Shown here: piece after piece, positions 28,230 through 36,844 of the stretch | How positions within the stretch are numbered: position 1 is the stretch's first letter | Layout of the letters: each line of letters begins with the position of its first letter | From: Emticicia sp. CRIBPO | GTDB taxonomy: Bacteria > Bacteroidota > Bacteroidia > Cytophagales > Spirosomataceae | Reading direction: 5' to 3' | DNA: 64,000 nt | Assembly: GCF_009905725.1 (NCBI RefSeq) | Contig: NZ_JAAAKV010000007.1 | Coordinates: 186,001-250,000, forward strand | Notes under the pieces: model-generated | What the model was told of the DNA's origin: nothing | Database searches by the model: none | The model's input: only the letters and a program-made list of their open reading frames with translations | Made by a program: the position numbers and the translations under genes

Positions 28230-29039
28230 TTATTTTCTGTCGAAATTATACCCTTCGGCCTTCAGTCTGTCAAGTGTTCTACGCATCATTTCTGATTGTA
28301 CCTTGCCCCCGCTGATAGACGTTTTCAGCCAGAAAAGGACTTTGATAACCGTATACTTTTCACCGAATTCAGATATCAGAACCAGGGCTTCCCGCGGCTC
28401 TTTCTCAATCTCAGGAGTGTTTTTTACAATATCTTTGATGATTTCGACAGCTTTATTGATGTCATCCCGGTAATCTATCCCCAGGCTGAATTCTTTCCTG
28501 AACAGGTGGTCGACAGTATGGTTTTTCAGCGGATTTTTGATGATGATCGAATTGGGGATGAAAGCATCCACGCCATCCGGTGTTTTGATCAGCGTTTCCC
28601 TGAGTTTAAAATCATAGACCGTGCCGCTTAGTCCGTTCGTCTCAATGAGATCCCCGATTCTGAAAGGTCTTTTAAAAGCCAGTAATATCCCTGCCAGAAA
28701 ATTCTCCCCGATGTCTTTAAAGGCAAATCCGATGATAAAGCCTGATAACCCGGCCCCGGCCAGGATTTTGGTTACAGTACCAGACAAGCCCATCACACCC
28801 AGCGACACTACTGTGCCAAAAATAATGATGACGGTAAAAAGCGTTTTTGACAGAAAATTAGCCAGCAGAAGATCATCCGATTTCCTTAAAATGTAAAGTC
28901 GTGTATACCTTTTGAGCATCCTGGCAATGACCAGGATCAGAACAAAAGAAAGTGTGGCCAGAATCATTTCCGGGACCATCTTGATCAATCCCATTTTTAT
29001 TTGTTCAAGTCGTTGCTTTAATATCAGAAAATAATCCAT
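28230..29039 (-). CDS. MscS-family small-conductance mechanosensitive channel
   Basis: The 269-residue protein has three predicted membrane helices. The pore helix and following block are canonical: AGAGLSGFIIGFAFKDIGENFLAG, given here as two adjoining pieces, then AFKRPFRIGDLIE. A cytoplasmic beta and alpha/beta vestibule completes it. The length is close to E. coli MscS (286). It opens on membrane tension to release solutes. The gene lies 23 bases after a histidine kinase gene and 67 bases before the hybrid kinase, inside the rpoN operon. That placement suggests a link between envelope stress and sigma-54 signalling (inference). Confidence 0.94.
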   Translation of the reverse strand: MDYFLILKQRLEQIKMGLIKMVPEMILATLSFVLILVIARMLKRYTRLYILRKSDDLLLANFLSKTLFTVIIIFGTVVSLGVMGLSGTVTKILAGAGLSGFIIGFAFKDIGENFLAGILLAFKRPFRIGDLIETNGLSGTVYDFKLRETLIKTPDGVDAFIPNSIIIKNPLKNHTVDHLFRKEFSLGIDYRDDINKAVEIIKDIVKNTPEIEKEPREALVLISEFGEKYTVIKVLFWLKTSISGGKVQSEMMRRTLDRLKAEGYNFDRK

Positions 29040-29062
29040 GTAAATTAATGGTTCGTGAAAAA

Positions 29063-30229
29063 TTAAGCCGGGAAAAATATGCTGATGGTCGTTCCTACGT
29101 CGGGAACAGAACTGGCTGAAATCTTCCCTCTGTGATTTTCTACTACTTTTTTACAAATAGCCAGCCCTATGCCGGTGCCTTCATATTCTGAACGGCCATG
29201 AAGCCTCTGAAAAACATTGAATATGGTTTCTGCATATTTCTGTTCAAATCCTATTCCGTTATCCCTGATCTCGATGCAGTTATAATCCTGGGCATTGTCA
29301 AGTTCGGTTTCAGTCAACTCGGCAGTCTCAGCCGGACGGGAACTGACCACAATATGAGGCGGCACACCGGATTTTGAGAATTTGAGCGAGTTACTGACCA
29401 GGTTCTGAAAAAGTTGCTGCAACTGTGTCCTGTTTCCGTGTAATACCGGCAGTCCCGAATATTCTATTTTACCGTTCCTGTCGGCAGTCTGCATTTCCAG
29501 GTCCACTCTGATGTCATCGAGTAAGTCATTCAAATCAATATCTTCATGCTCCTCCGGTTTTCTGGACACTCTCGACAAGGTCAGCAGATTATCTATCAGG
29601 ATCCGCATCCTTTGTGTGGCCGACATCATCCTTTCAAGATACAGTTTGCCGTCGTCGGGAAGCTCCGCCTGAAATTTTTTCTGCAGCCTCTCCCCGAACG
29701 CCAGGATTTTTCTCAGCGGCTCCTGAAGGTCATGTGACGCCACATAAGCAAAATGCTCCAGCTCGGAATTGGAACGGTTAAGCTCCTGTATTTTCTGGCT
29801 GGCGTCTTTGCCTTTTAGTCTCGGTTCTCTCTTTACTGTTGTATAAAACCCTTCATGGCTCTTTTTGAACGTCACCTGGTCATTAACGATCTGGCTGACT
29901 TCTTCTGCCGTAATCAACAGGAGGTTTTCTTCCGTTTTTCTGAAATTACATTTAAAAATAAACTTCCCGTGACCGGCCGGTTTGATTTCCTGTATCACCT
30001 CAGCCTGTTCCGGAAACCTGTGATACAAATCAAATAAGTAAACAGGTAAATCAAAAACCGTCTGAATTCCGGTCGTTTCGGACCAGTCATTATAGGTCTT
30101 GTTCTTAAAGACCATCATATTGGTTTGCACGTTAAAAACCATCACAAACCAAGGCAACTGATCAAATAATTCTTTTGTCAGTCTGTCAGGGAGTTCTCCC
30201 TGAGTATCAGCATGTGTAACGTTTTTCAA
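29063..30229 (-). CDS. Soluble PAS-like sensor histidine kinase
   Basis: The 388 residues contain a PAS-like sensor (about 23-110), a short linker with a coiled coil (KIQELNRSNSELEH), HisKA with phosphoacceptor His166 (FAYVASHDLQEPLRKI) and an HATPase_c domain with IEIRDNGIGFEQ and YEGTGIGLAICKKV. There are no membrane helices, so the signal is cytoplasmic. The ATG lies 2 bases after the stop of the NtrC-type activator gene, which makes the two a likely kinase/regulator pair. The phosphoacceptor region closely matches that of the divergent CHASE3-like kinase at 33473. Confidence 0.92.
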   Translation of the reverse strand: MKNVTHADTQGELPDRLTKELFDQLPWFVMVFNVQTNMMVFKNKTYNDWSETTGIQTVFDLPVYLFDLYHRFPEQAEVIQEIKPAGHGKFIFKCNFRKTEENLLLITAEEVSQIVNDQVTFKKSHEGFYTTVKREPRLKGKDASQKIQELNRSNSELEHFAYVASHDLQEPLRKILAFGERLQKKFQAELPDDGKLYLERMMSATQRMRILIDNLLTLSRVSRKPEEHEDIDLNDLLDDIRVDLEMQTADRNGKIEYSGLPVLHGNRTQLQQLFQNLVSNSLKFSKSGVPPHIVVSSRPAETAELTETELDNAQDYNCIEIRDNGIGFEQKYAETIFNVFQRLHGRSEYEGTGIGLAICKKVVENHRGKISASSVPDVGTTISIFFPA

Positions 30230-30231
30230 GG

Positions 30232-31674
30232 TCAGAGATTTAAATTTTTCATTTTATTATATAAGGTCTTACGGTCAATATCCAGTAATTTGGCAGCTTT
30301 TGTTTTATTAAAATTAACTTTTTTAAGGGCCTGGAAGATCATCTCATATTCGGCTTCCTTGGCCGCTTCTTTCAGGTTAGGTCTGGCTTGCGGAACGACC
30401 GCTTCGGGTTCTTTCTGAACCGGTGCTTCCTGCCTCGGGGCTACCGGGCTCAGGTTGTCGACAAACATCAGTCTGGTATGGTTGGTGATTTCAAACGGCA
30501 GACAGCGGGTGTCTATGGTATCACTCTCAGCCAGCAGTGTTGCCCTTTTTACCACGTTGTTGAGCTCCCTGAGGTTTCCGTACCACGGGTATTTCAGAAA
30601 GCAGTCAACCACCTCTTCTGAAAATCCTTTCACATTTTTGTTCAGCTCCCTGTTGGTATTTTCAAGGAAGAAATGGGCAAAAATCATCACGTCTTCACCG
30701 CGGTCTCTCAGAGACGGCACCTCCATGCTGAACTCATTGAACCTGTAGTAAAGGTCTTCTCTGAACTTACCGGCCCGGCAGGCTTCAGGTAGTTTTTCGT
30801 TACTGGCCACCAGGATACGGACATCCAGATCAATTTCCTTGGTACCCCCTATTCTTTTTACTTTTCTTTCCTGAACAACCCTCAGTAATGAGACCTGGAT
30901 ATCGTAAGAAAGGTTGGCAACTTCATCCAGGAAAAGCGTACCTCCATTGGCCAGTTCAAAATGTCCGATCTTCTGATTCAGTGCACCGGTAAACGATCCC
31001 TTTTCATGTCCGAAAAGCTCACTGCCGGCCAGTTCTTTTGACATGGCCCCGCAGTCCATCGCCACAAACGGCTGGTCCTTCCTGTTGCTCCTGTTATGGA
31101 TTTCACGGGCAATCGCCTCTTTACCGGCACCACTTTCCCCGTAAATGATCACACTGAAGTTGGTAGGGGCTACGAGGTCAATCTGCTTCATCAGGTTCCT
31201 GGACACGAGGCTTTCCCCGAATATGTATCCCGACTTGCTGTTTTTTACCTTAACGGCTTTAGGCTTAACCACCTCCCCGGCAGAAGTATAAGTTTCTTCT
31301 TCTTTAGGTTTGTTTTCCATCGCTTTCCTGATCGTCATCAGGATCTCATCCGGAAACAAGGGCTTGGTCACGTAATCATAAGCACCCTGTTTCATGACAT
31401 TGATGGCCACTTTTATGTCTGAATACCCCGTGATGATGATCACCGGCACCGAAGGGTACTTTTCTTTTACTTTTCTGAGCAATTCAGCCCCGTTAATATC
31501 ACCGAGTTTAAAATCGGTCAGCACAAGGTCCGGCTCAAGATCGTTGAGGATCTCCAGTCCGCGTTTTCCCGACTGGGCCGTGGTGACTTCAAACCCATTT
31601 CTGGTCAGAAATCTCTCCATCAGCAGACAGATGTCTACGTCATCATCAATGACTAGTATTTTAGATTTGTTCAT
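30232..31674 (-). CDS. Sigma-54-dependent response regulator, NtrC family
   Basis: The 480-residue protein has the standard order of receiver (about 5-118, phosphoacceptor Asp54 in LVLTDFKLGD), AAA+ ATPase (about 165-400) and Fis-type helix-turn-helix (about 440-480). The ATPase has Walker A GESGAGKE, the sigma-54 contact loop as GSFTGA, and Walker B GGTLFLDEV. The C-terminus reads KVNFNKTKAAKLLDIDRKTL. It activates transcription from -24/-12 promoters when phosphorylated. It sits 13 bases after rpoN and 2 bases before a histidine kinase gene, so sigma factor, activator and probable cognate kinase are made from one transcript. Confidence 0.95.
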   Translation of the reverse strand: MNKSKILVIDDDVDICLLMERFLTRNGFEVTTAQSGKRGLEILNDLEPDLVLTDFKLGDINGAELLRKVKEKYPSVPVIIITGYSDIKVAINVMKQGAYDYVTKPLFPDEILMTIRKAMENKPKEEETYTSAGEVVKPKAVKVKNSKSGYIFGESLVSRNLMKQIDLVAPTNFSVIIYGESGAGKEAIAREIHNRSNRKDQPFVAMDCGAMSKELAGSELFGHEKGSFTGALNQKIGHFELANGGTLFLDEVANLSYDIQVSLLRVVQERKVKRIGGTKEIDLDVRILVASNEKLPEACRAGKFREDLYYRFNEFSMEVPSLRDRGEDVMIFAHFFLENTNRELNKNVKGFSEEVVDCFLKYPWYGNLRELNNVVKRATLLAESDTIDTRCLPFEITNHTRLMFVDNLSPVAPRQEAPVQKEPEAVVPQARPNLKEAAKEAEYEMIFQALKKVNFNKTKAAKLLDIDRKTLYNKMKNLNL

Positions 31675-31687
31675 GCTCGGGGGTCTT

Positions 31688-33148
31688 TTAATTGAGTATT
31701 CGTCTTAATTTTGAGGAAGGGATATTTAAAAACAATCGGTATTTCGTGATGGTCCGCCTGGTCAGGGTGATGCCTTCTGATTCTAACATCTGCTGAATAT
31801 CAAGGTCTGTTAAAGGGCTTGACTTATCTTCGGTTTCCACCAGTTTCATTACCTTGTCCTGAACTTCCTTGTTGCTGATCATCTCTCCGTCATCGGTTTT
31901 AATGCCTTCTGAGAACAGCAGGCGAAGGTTGATCAGTCCGAAAGGGGTCTGGGCATATTTTGAGCTGGTTACCCTCGACACCGTCGAAATGTCCATACCG
32001 ATAAGGTCGGCCACTTCTTTCAGTACCATGGGTTTAAGCTGATGATTTTCGCCGGAAACAAAAAAGTCAGACTGGAGATAAACCAAAGCCTTGATCACCT
32101 TTGTCATGGTTTCTTCTCTCTGGCGTATGGCATCTACAAACCACAGGGCCGATTTGACTTTATTGTTGACGTATTCTCTTGTTTTTGAGTCCGGGTGCTT
32201 CAGCAGTTCTTCTGCATAGTTTTCGTTGATGGCAAAGAAATAATTCTTGGGATTGTTGAGCTGGCCGGAAGGTTTGCCGTTCTCAATCGTCACCACGTAA
32301 TCAGGAATAATGGTCGGGTTGTTTGAGAAACCTTTGCTGGTATCTTTCCCGAATGTCGGAGACGGCGATAAAGCCGAAATCTGGTTAATGATGTTTTTCA
32401 GCTCTTCTTCCTTCAGGCCAAAAGAAGCCTGAAGATCTGCATACTCGCGGTTGACAAACTTTTCAAAAGCCTGTTCAAGGACTTTAATGGCGTCTTCCAC
32501 CTCTTCTCCCTGGCGGAGCTTTTCAGCCAGTTGGAGTAATAAATATTCTTTCAGATCAGTCGAAGCAAAACCTACAGGATCAAGCCTGTTGATGATGCTT
32601 TTGACCTTTGACACTTCATCTTCATTGAAAAACTTACCGGTCGAGAAAGAAATATCATCGGTGAGCTGCTCTACGCTGGCATTCAGAAAGCCCTTGTCGT
32701 CAACAGAGTTTAAAAGGAAATCCGCTATCTGTTTTTCACTTTCTGTCAGGTCAATCACAATCAGGTTTTGTCTGACTTCATCTGCTATGCCCTGGCTGTC
32801 ATCAGACACCTCGAAACGGTAGTCGTCAGATTCACCATCATAATTATTATCTGCTGTTTTGTATTGAGGTATACCGTAATCGTATTCTTCAGGGCTGAAA
32901 CTGTTTTCCCAATCCAGTTCTTTCATGCTGCTGCTCTCGAGTCCGTCGTCTGATCTGAAGTCTTCCACCGGGGCAATCTCCTCGGTTTTCTTACCGTCTT
33001 CTACTATGAAAGGATTTTCTTCCAGTTCATTGGACACATACTCTTCAAGCTCCTGTGAGTTAAGATACAGAAAATTCAGAAACTGAATCTGCTGAGGATT
33101 AATCTTAAGCGTCTGTTTTAAAGTTTGAATCTGGCTATTATTCAACAT
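31688..33148 (-). CDS. rpoN: RNA polymerase sigma-54 factor
   Basis: The 486 residues show the sigma-54 order: a glutamine- and leucine-rich region I (TLKINPQQIQFLNFLYLNSQ), an acidic region II (about 60-115), the core-binding domain and the C-terminal RpoN box read as RRTITKYR near residue 470. It directs RNA polymerase to -24/-12 promoters, which need an NtrC-type activator such as the one encoded next. It is the first gene of a five-gene operon. No consensus primary-sigma promoter was found in the 324 bases upstream. Confidence 0.96.
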   Translation of the reverse strand: MLNNSQIQTLKQTLKINPQQIQFLNFLYLNSQELEEYVSNELEENPFIVEDGKKTEEIAPVEDFRSDDGLESSSMKELDWENSFSPEEYDYGIPQYKTADNNYDGESDDYRFEVSDDSQGIADEVRQNLIVIDLTESEKQIADFLLNSVDDKGFLNASVEQLTDDISFSTGKFFNEDEVSKVKSIINRLDPVGFASTDLKEYLLLQLAEKLRQGEEVEDAIKVLEQAFEKFVNREYADLQASFGLKEEELKNIINQISALSPSPTFGKDTSKGFSNNPTIIPDYVVTIENGKPSGQLNNPKNYFFAINENYAEELLKHPDSKTREYVNNKVKSALWFVDAIRQREETMTKVIKALVYLQSDFFVSGENHQLKPMVLKEVADLIGMDISTVSRVTSSKYAQTPFGLINLRLLFSEGIKTDDGEMISNKEVQDKVMKLVETEDKSSPLTDLDIQQMLESEGITLTRRTITKYRLFLNIPSSKLRRILN

Positions 33149-33472
33149 ATCTTAATGGTAAGGTTTAACACAATCGTAGGAATCTTTCCTGAATTTATGT
33201 TAATTTTGATACACAAATCCATAAAATCAGTTATTCAAAACAGAGGCCAGAAATACCATTTCCGGACAGATGATCGTTTATATAAAGTCATCTTGTTGAA
33301 TATCAGCATTTTACAAATAATGAGAGTTTTAAAGGTAGTCATTTTTCCTGAAACTATTGAGTATTTTTGGGTCTTTTATTTCCCAATCTGAGCAATTTTT
33401 TCATCAAAATGAAAACCCAGACCAAAAAACAGTATTCCAGGTTTTAATACTTCTTACTAAAAACAAGATTCT
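33149..33472. other. Intergenic region between divergent rpoN and CHASE3-like kinase genes
   Basis: AT-rich, with no convincing gene. TATTTTTG at 33362-33369 is an exact -7 match on the plus strand, but no TTTG lies 19-21 bases upstream. No tRNA or strong hairpin was seen. Confidence 0.4.
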
Positions 33473-34861
33473 ATGATTCTGAGTAAAAAAATAATCAACC
33501 TTATTTTTGGCATTTCCCTGTCTATCCTGATCATTATGAGCTTCTTTACCTATAACCGGTTCAGTTCATTCAGGAATTATGCCGGAATCGTGGATCACTC
33601 CTACAGGGTTCTAAATACCATCTCTGAAATCAAATCAGCCCACAGGGGACTTCTGGCCAGCCAGAGGAGTTACCTGATTACGAAAAAACCTGAATTTTAC
33701 GACACCTTTCTCTCTGAAAAAATCCTTCTGAGAAAATCGGTTGAAAAAATGCTTGACATCACCACGGAAGACCCCGTGCAGAATGCTTACGGGGAGAAAC
33801 TCAACGGACATTCGGAAGAAAAAATCCACAGCCTCATGATGGAGGTCATCAACGATACCCTCAACGCCAAATATAAGCCGGATCAACGTAAGTTATATTC
33901 CAAACATGAAACCATCAGTAAAGAACTGAATACGATACTGACTAAAATGGAAAATCATGAAAACAATAAAATCCAGAACAGCCTTAAGATCAAAGAAGAC
34001 CAGGGAAAATATACCCCTCTGCTGCTCTTTTTAACTTCTATTGTTGCCATCGCCCTCATTTCCGTTTCCTTTTATTTTATTACCAAAGAGCTTTCGGAAC
34101 GACGAAGAACACAGTTATTGCTGGAAGAAAACATTGAGCACCTCAACCGGTCGAACCGGGAATTGGAACAATATGCCTATATAGCCTCCCATGACCTTCA
34201 GGAGCCGCTTCGAAAGATCAGGATATTTACCGACCGGCTTCTCCAGAGGCACGCTGAGAAACTTGAAAAAGAGCCGAAAGAACTTGTTGAGAAAATCAAT
34301 AACTCTGCAGAAAAGATGACATTCCTCATCAATGACCTTCTCAATTTTTCAAGGTTACTGAGCTCGGAAATCAGCCCTGAAAAAGTGGATGTCAGCAAAG
34401 TCATTGAAAACGTAAAATCAGAATTTGCAGAAGAGATCAAAGAAAAACATGTGAAAATAGAAATGAGCAACCTGCCAGTGATCACGGGTTTTGAATCTGA
34501 ACTCAACCAGCTCTTTACCAATTTATTTACAAACTCCCTGAAGTTTCATTCTCCCAACCGCAAGGTGGTGATTAAAATAAAAGGACAGGATTTTTCAAAA
34601 TGGGAAGGTTCAGAGGAATATAAATATGACCTTGTGACCTTTTCTGATAACGGAATTGGCTTTAATAATCAGTATAAAGACAAGATATTCTCGATTTTCG
34701 GCAGGCTTGAAAAAACCAAGCAGACCACCACAGGCACAGGGATCGGCTTATCGATCTGTCAGCGGGTAATGGAAAACCACAACGGTTTTATAGAAGCCGA
34801 CGGGGAAGAAGACAAAGGAGCCAAGTTTCTGCTTTATTTTCCGAAACAGGAAGCTGAATAA
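33473..34861 (+). CDS. Membrane sensor histidine kinase with CHASE3-like domain
   Basis: The 462-residue protein has membrane helices at about 7-26 and 181-203 that flank a periplasmic helical domain of CHASE3 type (IKSAHRGLLASQRSYLIT). HisKA follows with phosphoacceptor His240 (YAYIASHDLQEPLRKI), then HATPase_c (FSDNGIGFNN, GTGIGLSICQRVMENH). There is no HAMP domain and no adjacent response regulator. The kinase core closely resembles the soluble kinase in the divergent rpoN operon, so it may phosphorylate regulators encoded there (inference). It ends at a hairpin terminator. Confidence 0.93.
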   Translation: MILSKKIINLIFGISLSILIIMSFFTYNRFSSFRNYAGIVDHSYRVLNTISEIKSAHRGLLASQRSYLITKKPEFYDTFLSEKILLRKSVEKMLDITTEDPVQNAYGEKLNGHSEEKIHSLMMEVINDTLNAKYKPDQRKLYSKHETISKELNTILTKMENHENNKIQNSLKIKEDQGKYTPLLLFLTSIVAIALISVSFYFITKELSERRRTQLLLEENIEHLNRSNRELEQYAYIASHDLQEPLRKIRIFTDRLLQRHAEKLEKEPKELVEKINNSAEKMTFLINDLLNFSRLLSSEISPEKVDVSKVIENVKSEFAEEIKEKHVKIEMSNLPVITGFESELNQLFTNLFTNSLKFHSPNRKVVIKIKGQDFSKWEGSEEYKYDLVTFSDNGIGFNNQYKDKIFSIFGRLEKTKQTTTGTGIGLSICQRVMENHNGFIEADGEEDKGAKFLLYFPKQEAE

Positions 34862-34866
34862 AAGAA

Positions 34867-34904
34867 AGGCCGGAACCCACAAGCTTGAGTCCCGGCCTAA
34901 TTTA
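34867..34904. terminator. Hairpin terminator between convergent kinase and DUF4382 genes
   Basis: Arms AGGCCGG (34867-34873) and CCGGCCT (34892-34898) form a GC-rich stem. It is followed by AATTTAT on the plus strand and by a T-rich run (TTTCTTTTATT) on the minus strand, so it may serve both genes. Confidence 0.65.
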
Positions 34905-34975
34905 TAAAGAATGGCTATAAAGTTATAAGATGTCGTGTGAAAAAGATGTGGAATTTAGTGGCTGATCTATGTATA

Positions 34976-35941
34976 TTACAAGCCTAAAATTGTTTTTAAC
35001 TTCAGAGAAACACTCGTCTGGGTATTGGATTTTACGGCTACGCTTTTCAGATCTATGGCACTTTCAATGTCCAGCACCAGGTTAAGGTTCAGATTTGCGT
35101 TCGTCTCCGACTCAGGTTTTGCCACCTGTATCTCGTATTCACCTGCCTCCAGAAAAGATAATTTGAAATTTCCTCCTCCATCAACTTTAGCACTTGTTAC
35201 GGCATTACTGAATTTGATTTCACTTGCTCCCTGTCCTTTGGCCTCCACTTCTTTGTTGAATGACCCTTTTTTGTAGGCATACACCACAGCCTGGCCAGAA
35301 AGTGCAGAGAAGTTAGAAATGTTACCCGTGATAGTACCCGTAGCCTGCTTGTTTCCTGCACGAATGGCAGATTTCAACTCGCCGGCCGTTACAAAAGCAT
35401 AGTCATTATTTTTGTGTTTGATCGCTTTACGAAGGTCAAAATCCATGATGATCTCTGTTTTTCCTTCTGATTCCACTACAAAGTTCTTGGCGTTAAGCTC
35501 TATTTCATTTTTAGCGTTTCCGGCCAGCTCAAGTTTATCCTTTACGCCTCCGGCTTTAACGATATAACAACCCGGGCTCGCCCCGTTCTGGTCTGTTTCG
35601 GTATCAATAACCAGGGCAATTTTAGAGTAAGAGTCTGCTCCTACCATGGCTTCTCCCAACTGTAATGAGTTACCGTTTTGTAAACTCAAAATGTCGATTG
35701 TTTTAGGTCCTTTAAATCCTTCATAAACTTTTCCGTCCACTTTTATTTCAGTAATTGTCACAAATGCCGCTGATACATCAGCATTATCAACCGGGGCATC
35801 TGTAATAGAAAAGGCAAGCGTTCCCTTTTTTGCGTCAGGATCGGACGGGTTTAAATCTCCGCCATTGTCCTCACATGAAATCATTGGAAAAATGAATAAT
35901 CCAATCAAAAAGAGTTTAGGATTCTTAAATAAATTTTTCAT
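34976..35941 (-). CDS. DUF4382-domain lipoprotein
   Basis: The 321-residue protein has lipobox MISC (Cys23) and an acidic low-complexity linker (EDNGGDLNPSDPDAKKG). A DUF4382 domain follows at about 38-190 (LAFSITDAPVDNADVSAAFV, then ITEIKVDG), and a C-terminal beta-sandwich resembles a carboxypeptidase-regulatory fold. DUF4382 proteins are exported and of unknown function. The gene is monocistronic, convergent with the kinase gene. Surface or periplasmic placement is inferred from the lipobox. Confidence 0.88.
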   Translation of the reverse strand: MKNLFKNPKLFLIGLFIFPMISCEDNGGDLNPSDPDAKKGTLAFSITDAPVDNADVSAAFVTITEIKVDGKVYEGFKGPKTIDILSLQNGNSLQLGEAMVGADSYSKIALVIDTETDQNGASPGCYIVKAGGVKDKLELAGNAKNEIELNAKNFVVESEGKTEIIMDFDLRKAIKHKNNDYAFVTAGELKSAIRAGNKQATGTITGNISNFSALSGQAVVYAYKKGSFNKEVEAKGQGASEIKFSNAVTSAKVDGGGNFKLSFLEAGEYEIQVAKPESETNANLNLNLVLDIESAIDLKSVAVKSNTQTSVSLKLKTILGL

Positions 35942-36145
35942 GAGTTTTAAGTTTTCTTTAGTTTAAATGCGTTTTCATCTTCCATCCAAAAAACCTGTAC
36001 CTTCCGTCCAACAGCCATTGGTGCGGAGAAACGAGCAATTTTGTCTAAAAATCTCTACGACTTAAATCATTTAAAGCCGATCGGATTGATATGGAATGAT
36101 TTTTTTGCTTTTCAGGAAAACTATTAATAAACCATAAACAGTACA

Positions 36146-36622
36146 ATGATGAAAAACTTAACTATCGCCGCATTACTGATGCTGATTTCATTTTCGGGGT
36201 TTTCGCAGTATAAAACGGCAGTGGGTATCCGTTTTAACGGAGGGTACGGACTAAGCATCAAACACAATAAAAATTCAAAAATAGCCCTTGAGGGGATTAT
36301 CAGCGGATACAGAAACGGCGTAAACGCCGCCTTACTTTATGAGGTTCATGACAGGGCTCTGAGTACTCCCGGATTCAGATGGTATTACGGTGCCGGCGGG
36401 CATATTGGAGTTTGGGATGAGTACCATGGCAGAGGATGGTGGTATGATGAAACCCGCAACGGCTTTACTGTCGGTGTCGATGGTATCCTGGGGATTGAAT
36501 ATACTTTTACTGAAATTCCATTCAACATGAGTCTGGACTGGAAACCGGTCTTTAACATCGTCCGGAACCCCGGTGTGTTTGTAGGCGATGTCGGTCTGAC
36601 GCTCCGTTTGCCCTTCAAATGA
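36146..36622 (+). CDS. Small outer-membrane beta-barrel-like protein
   Basis: The 158 residues start with a signal peptide (about 1-20, ending GFSQ). An alternation of aromatic and glycine-rich strands follows (VGIRFNGGYGLSIK, WYYGAGGHIGVWDEY, GFTVGVDGILGIEYTF), ending in GLTLRLPFK. This is the pattern of a small eight-strand barrel common in Bacteroidota, for which no function is known. Two adjacent ATG codons could be the start. It is a single gene with its own terminator. Confidence 0.8.
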   Translation: MMKNLTIAALLMLISFSGFSQYKTAVGIRFNGGYGLSIKHNKNSKIALEGIISGYRNGVNAALLYEVHDRALSTPGFRWYYGAGGHIGVWDEYHGRGWWYDETRNGFTVGVDGILGIEYTFTEIPFNMSLDWKPVFNIVRNPGVFVGDVGLTLRLPFK

Positions 36623-36652
36623 TTTAACTAAATTTGTCTTTGTCAATATACC

Positions 36653-36688
36653 TGAGAAGTTGTCCACACAGCTTCTCATTTTTTTTTG
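36653..36688 (+). terminator. Rho-independent terminator of the small barrel gene
   Basis: Arms TGAGAAG (36653-36659) and CTTCTCA (36672-36678) are followed by a run of nine to ten T, 30 bases after the stop codon. Confidence 0.85.
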
Positions 36689-36844
36689 CAAACTTCCGTC
36701 AAATAACCACAACAACTTGGTAATCAAAAAATTACCCAACAAAACACCTTCCTTTTTATGCTTATTTATTTAGCAATATAATGGTTAATAATTTAGCAAT
36801 GAAATCATTCCTTTATCTTAGCAGTCACAAAAAAGGGATAAATT

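Noticed and set aside
33125-33391. 88-codon plus-strand frame between rpoN and the CHASE3-like kinase
   Set aside because: It begins inside rpoN on the other strand and has low coding character.
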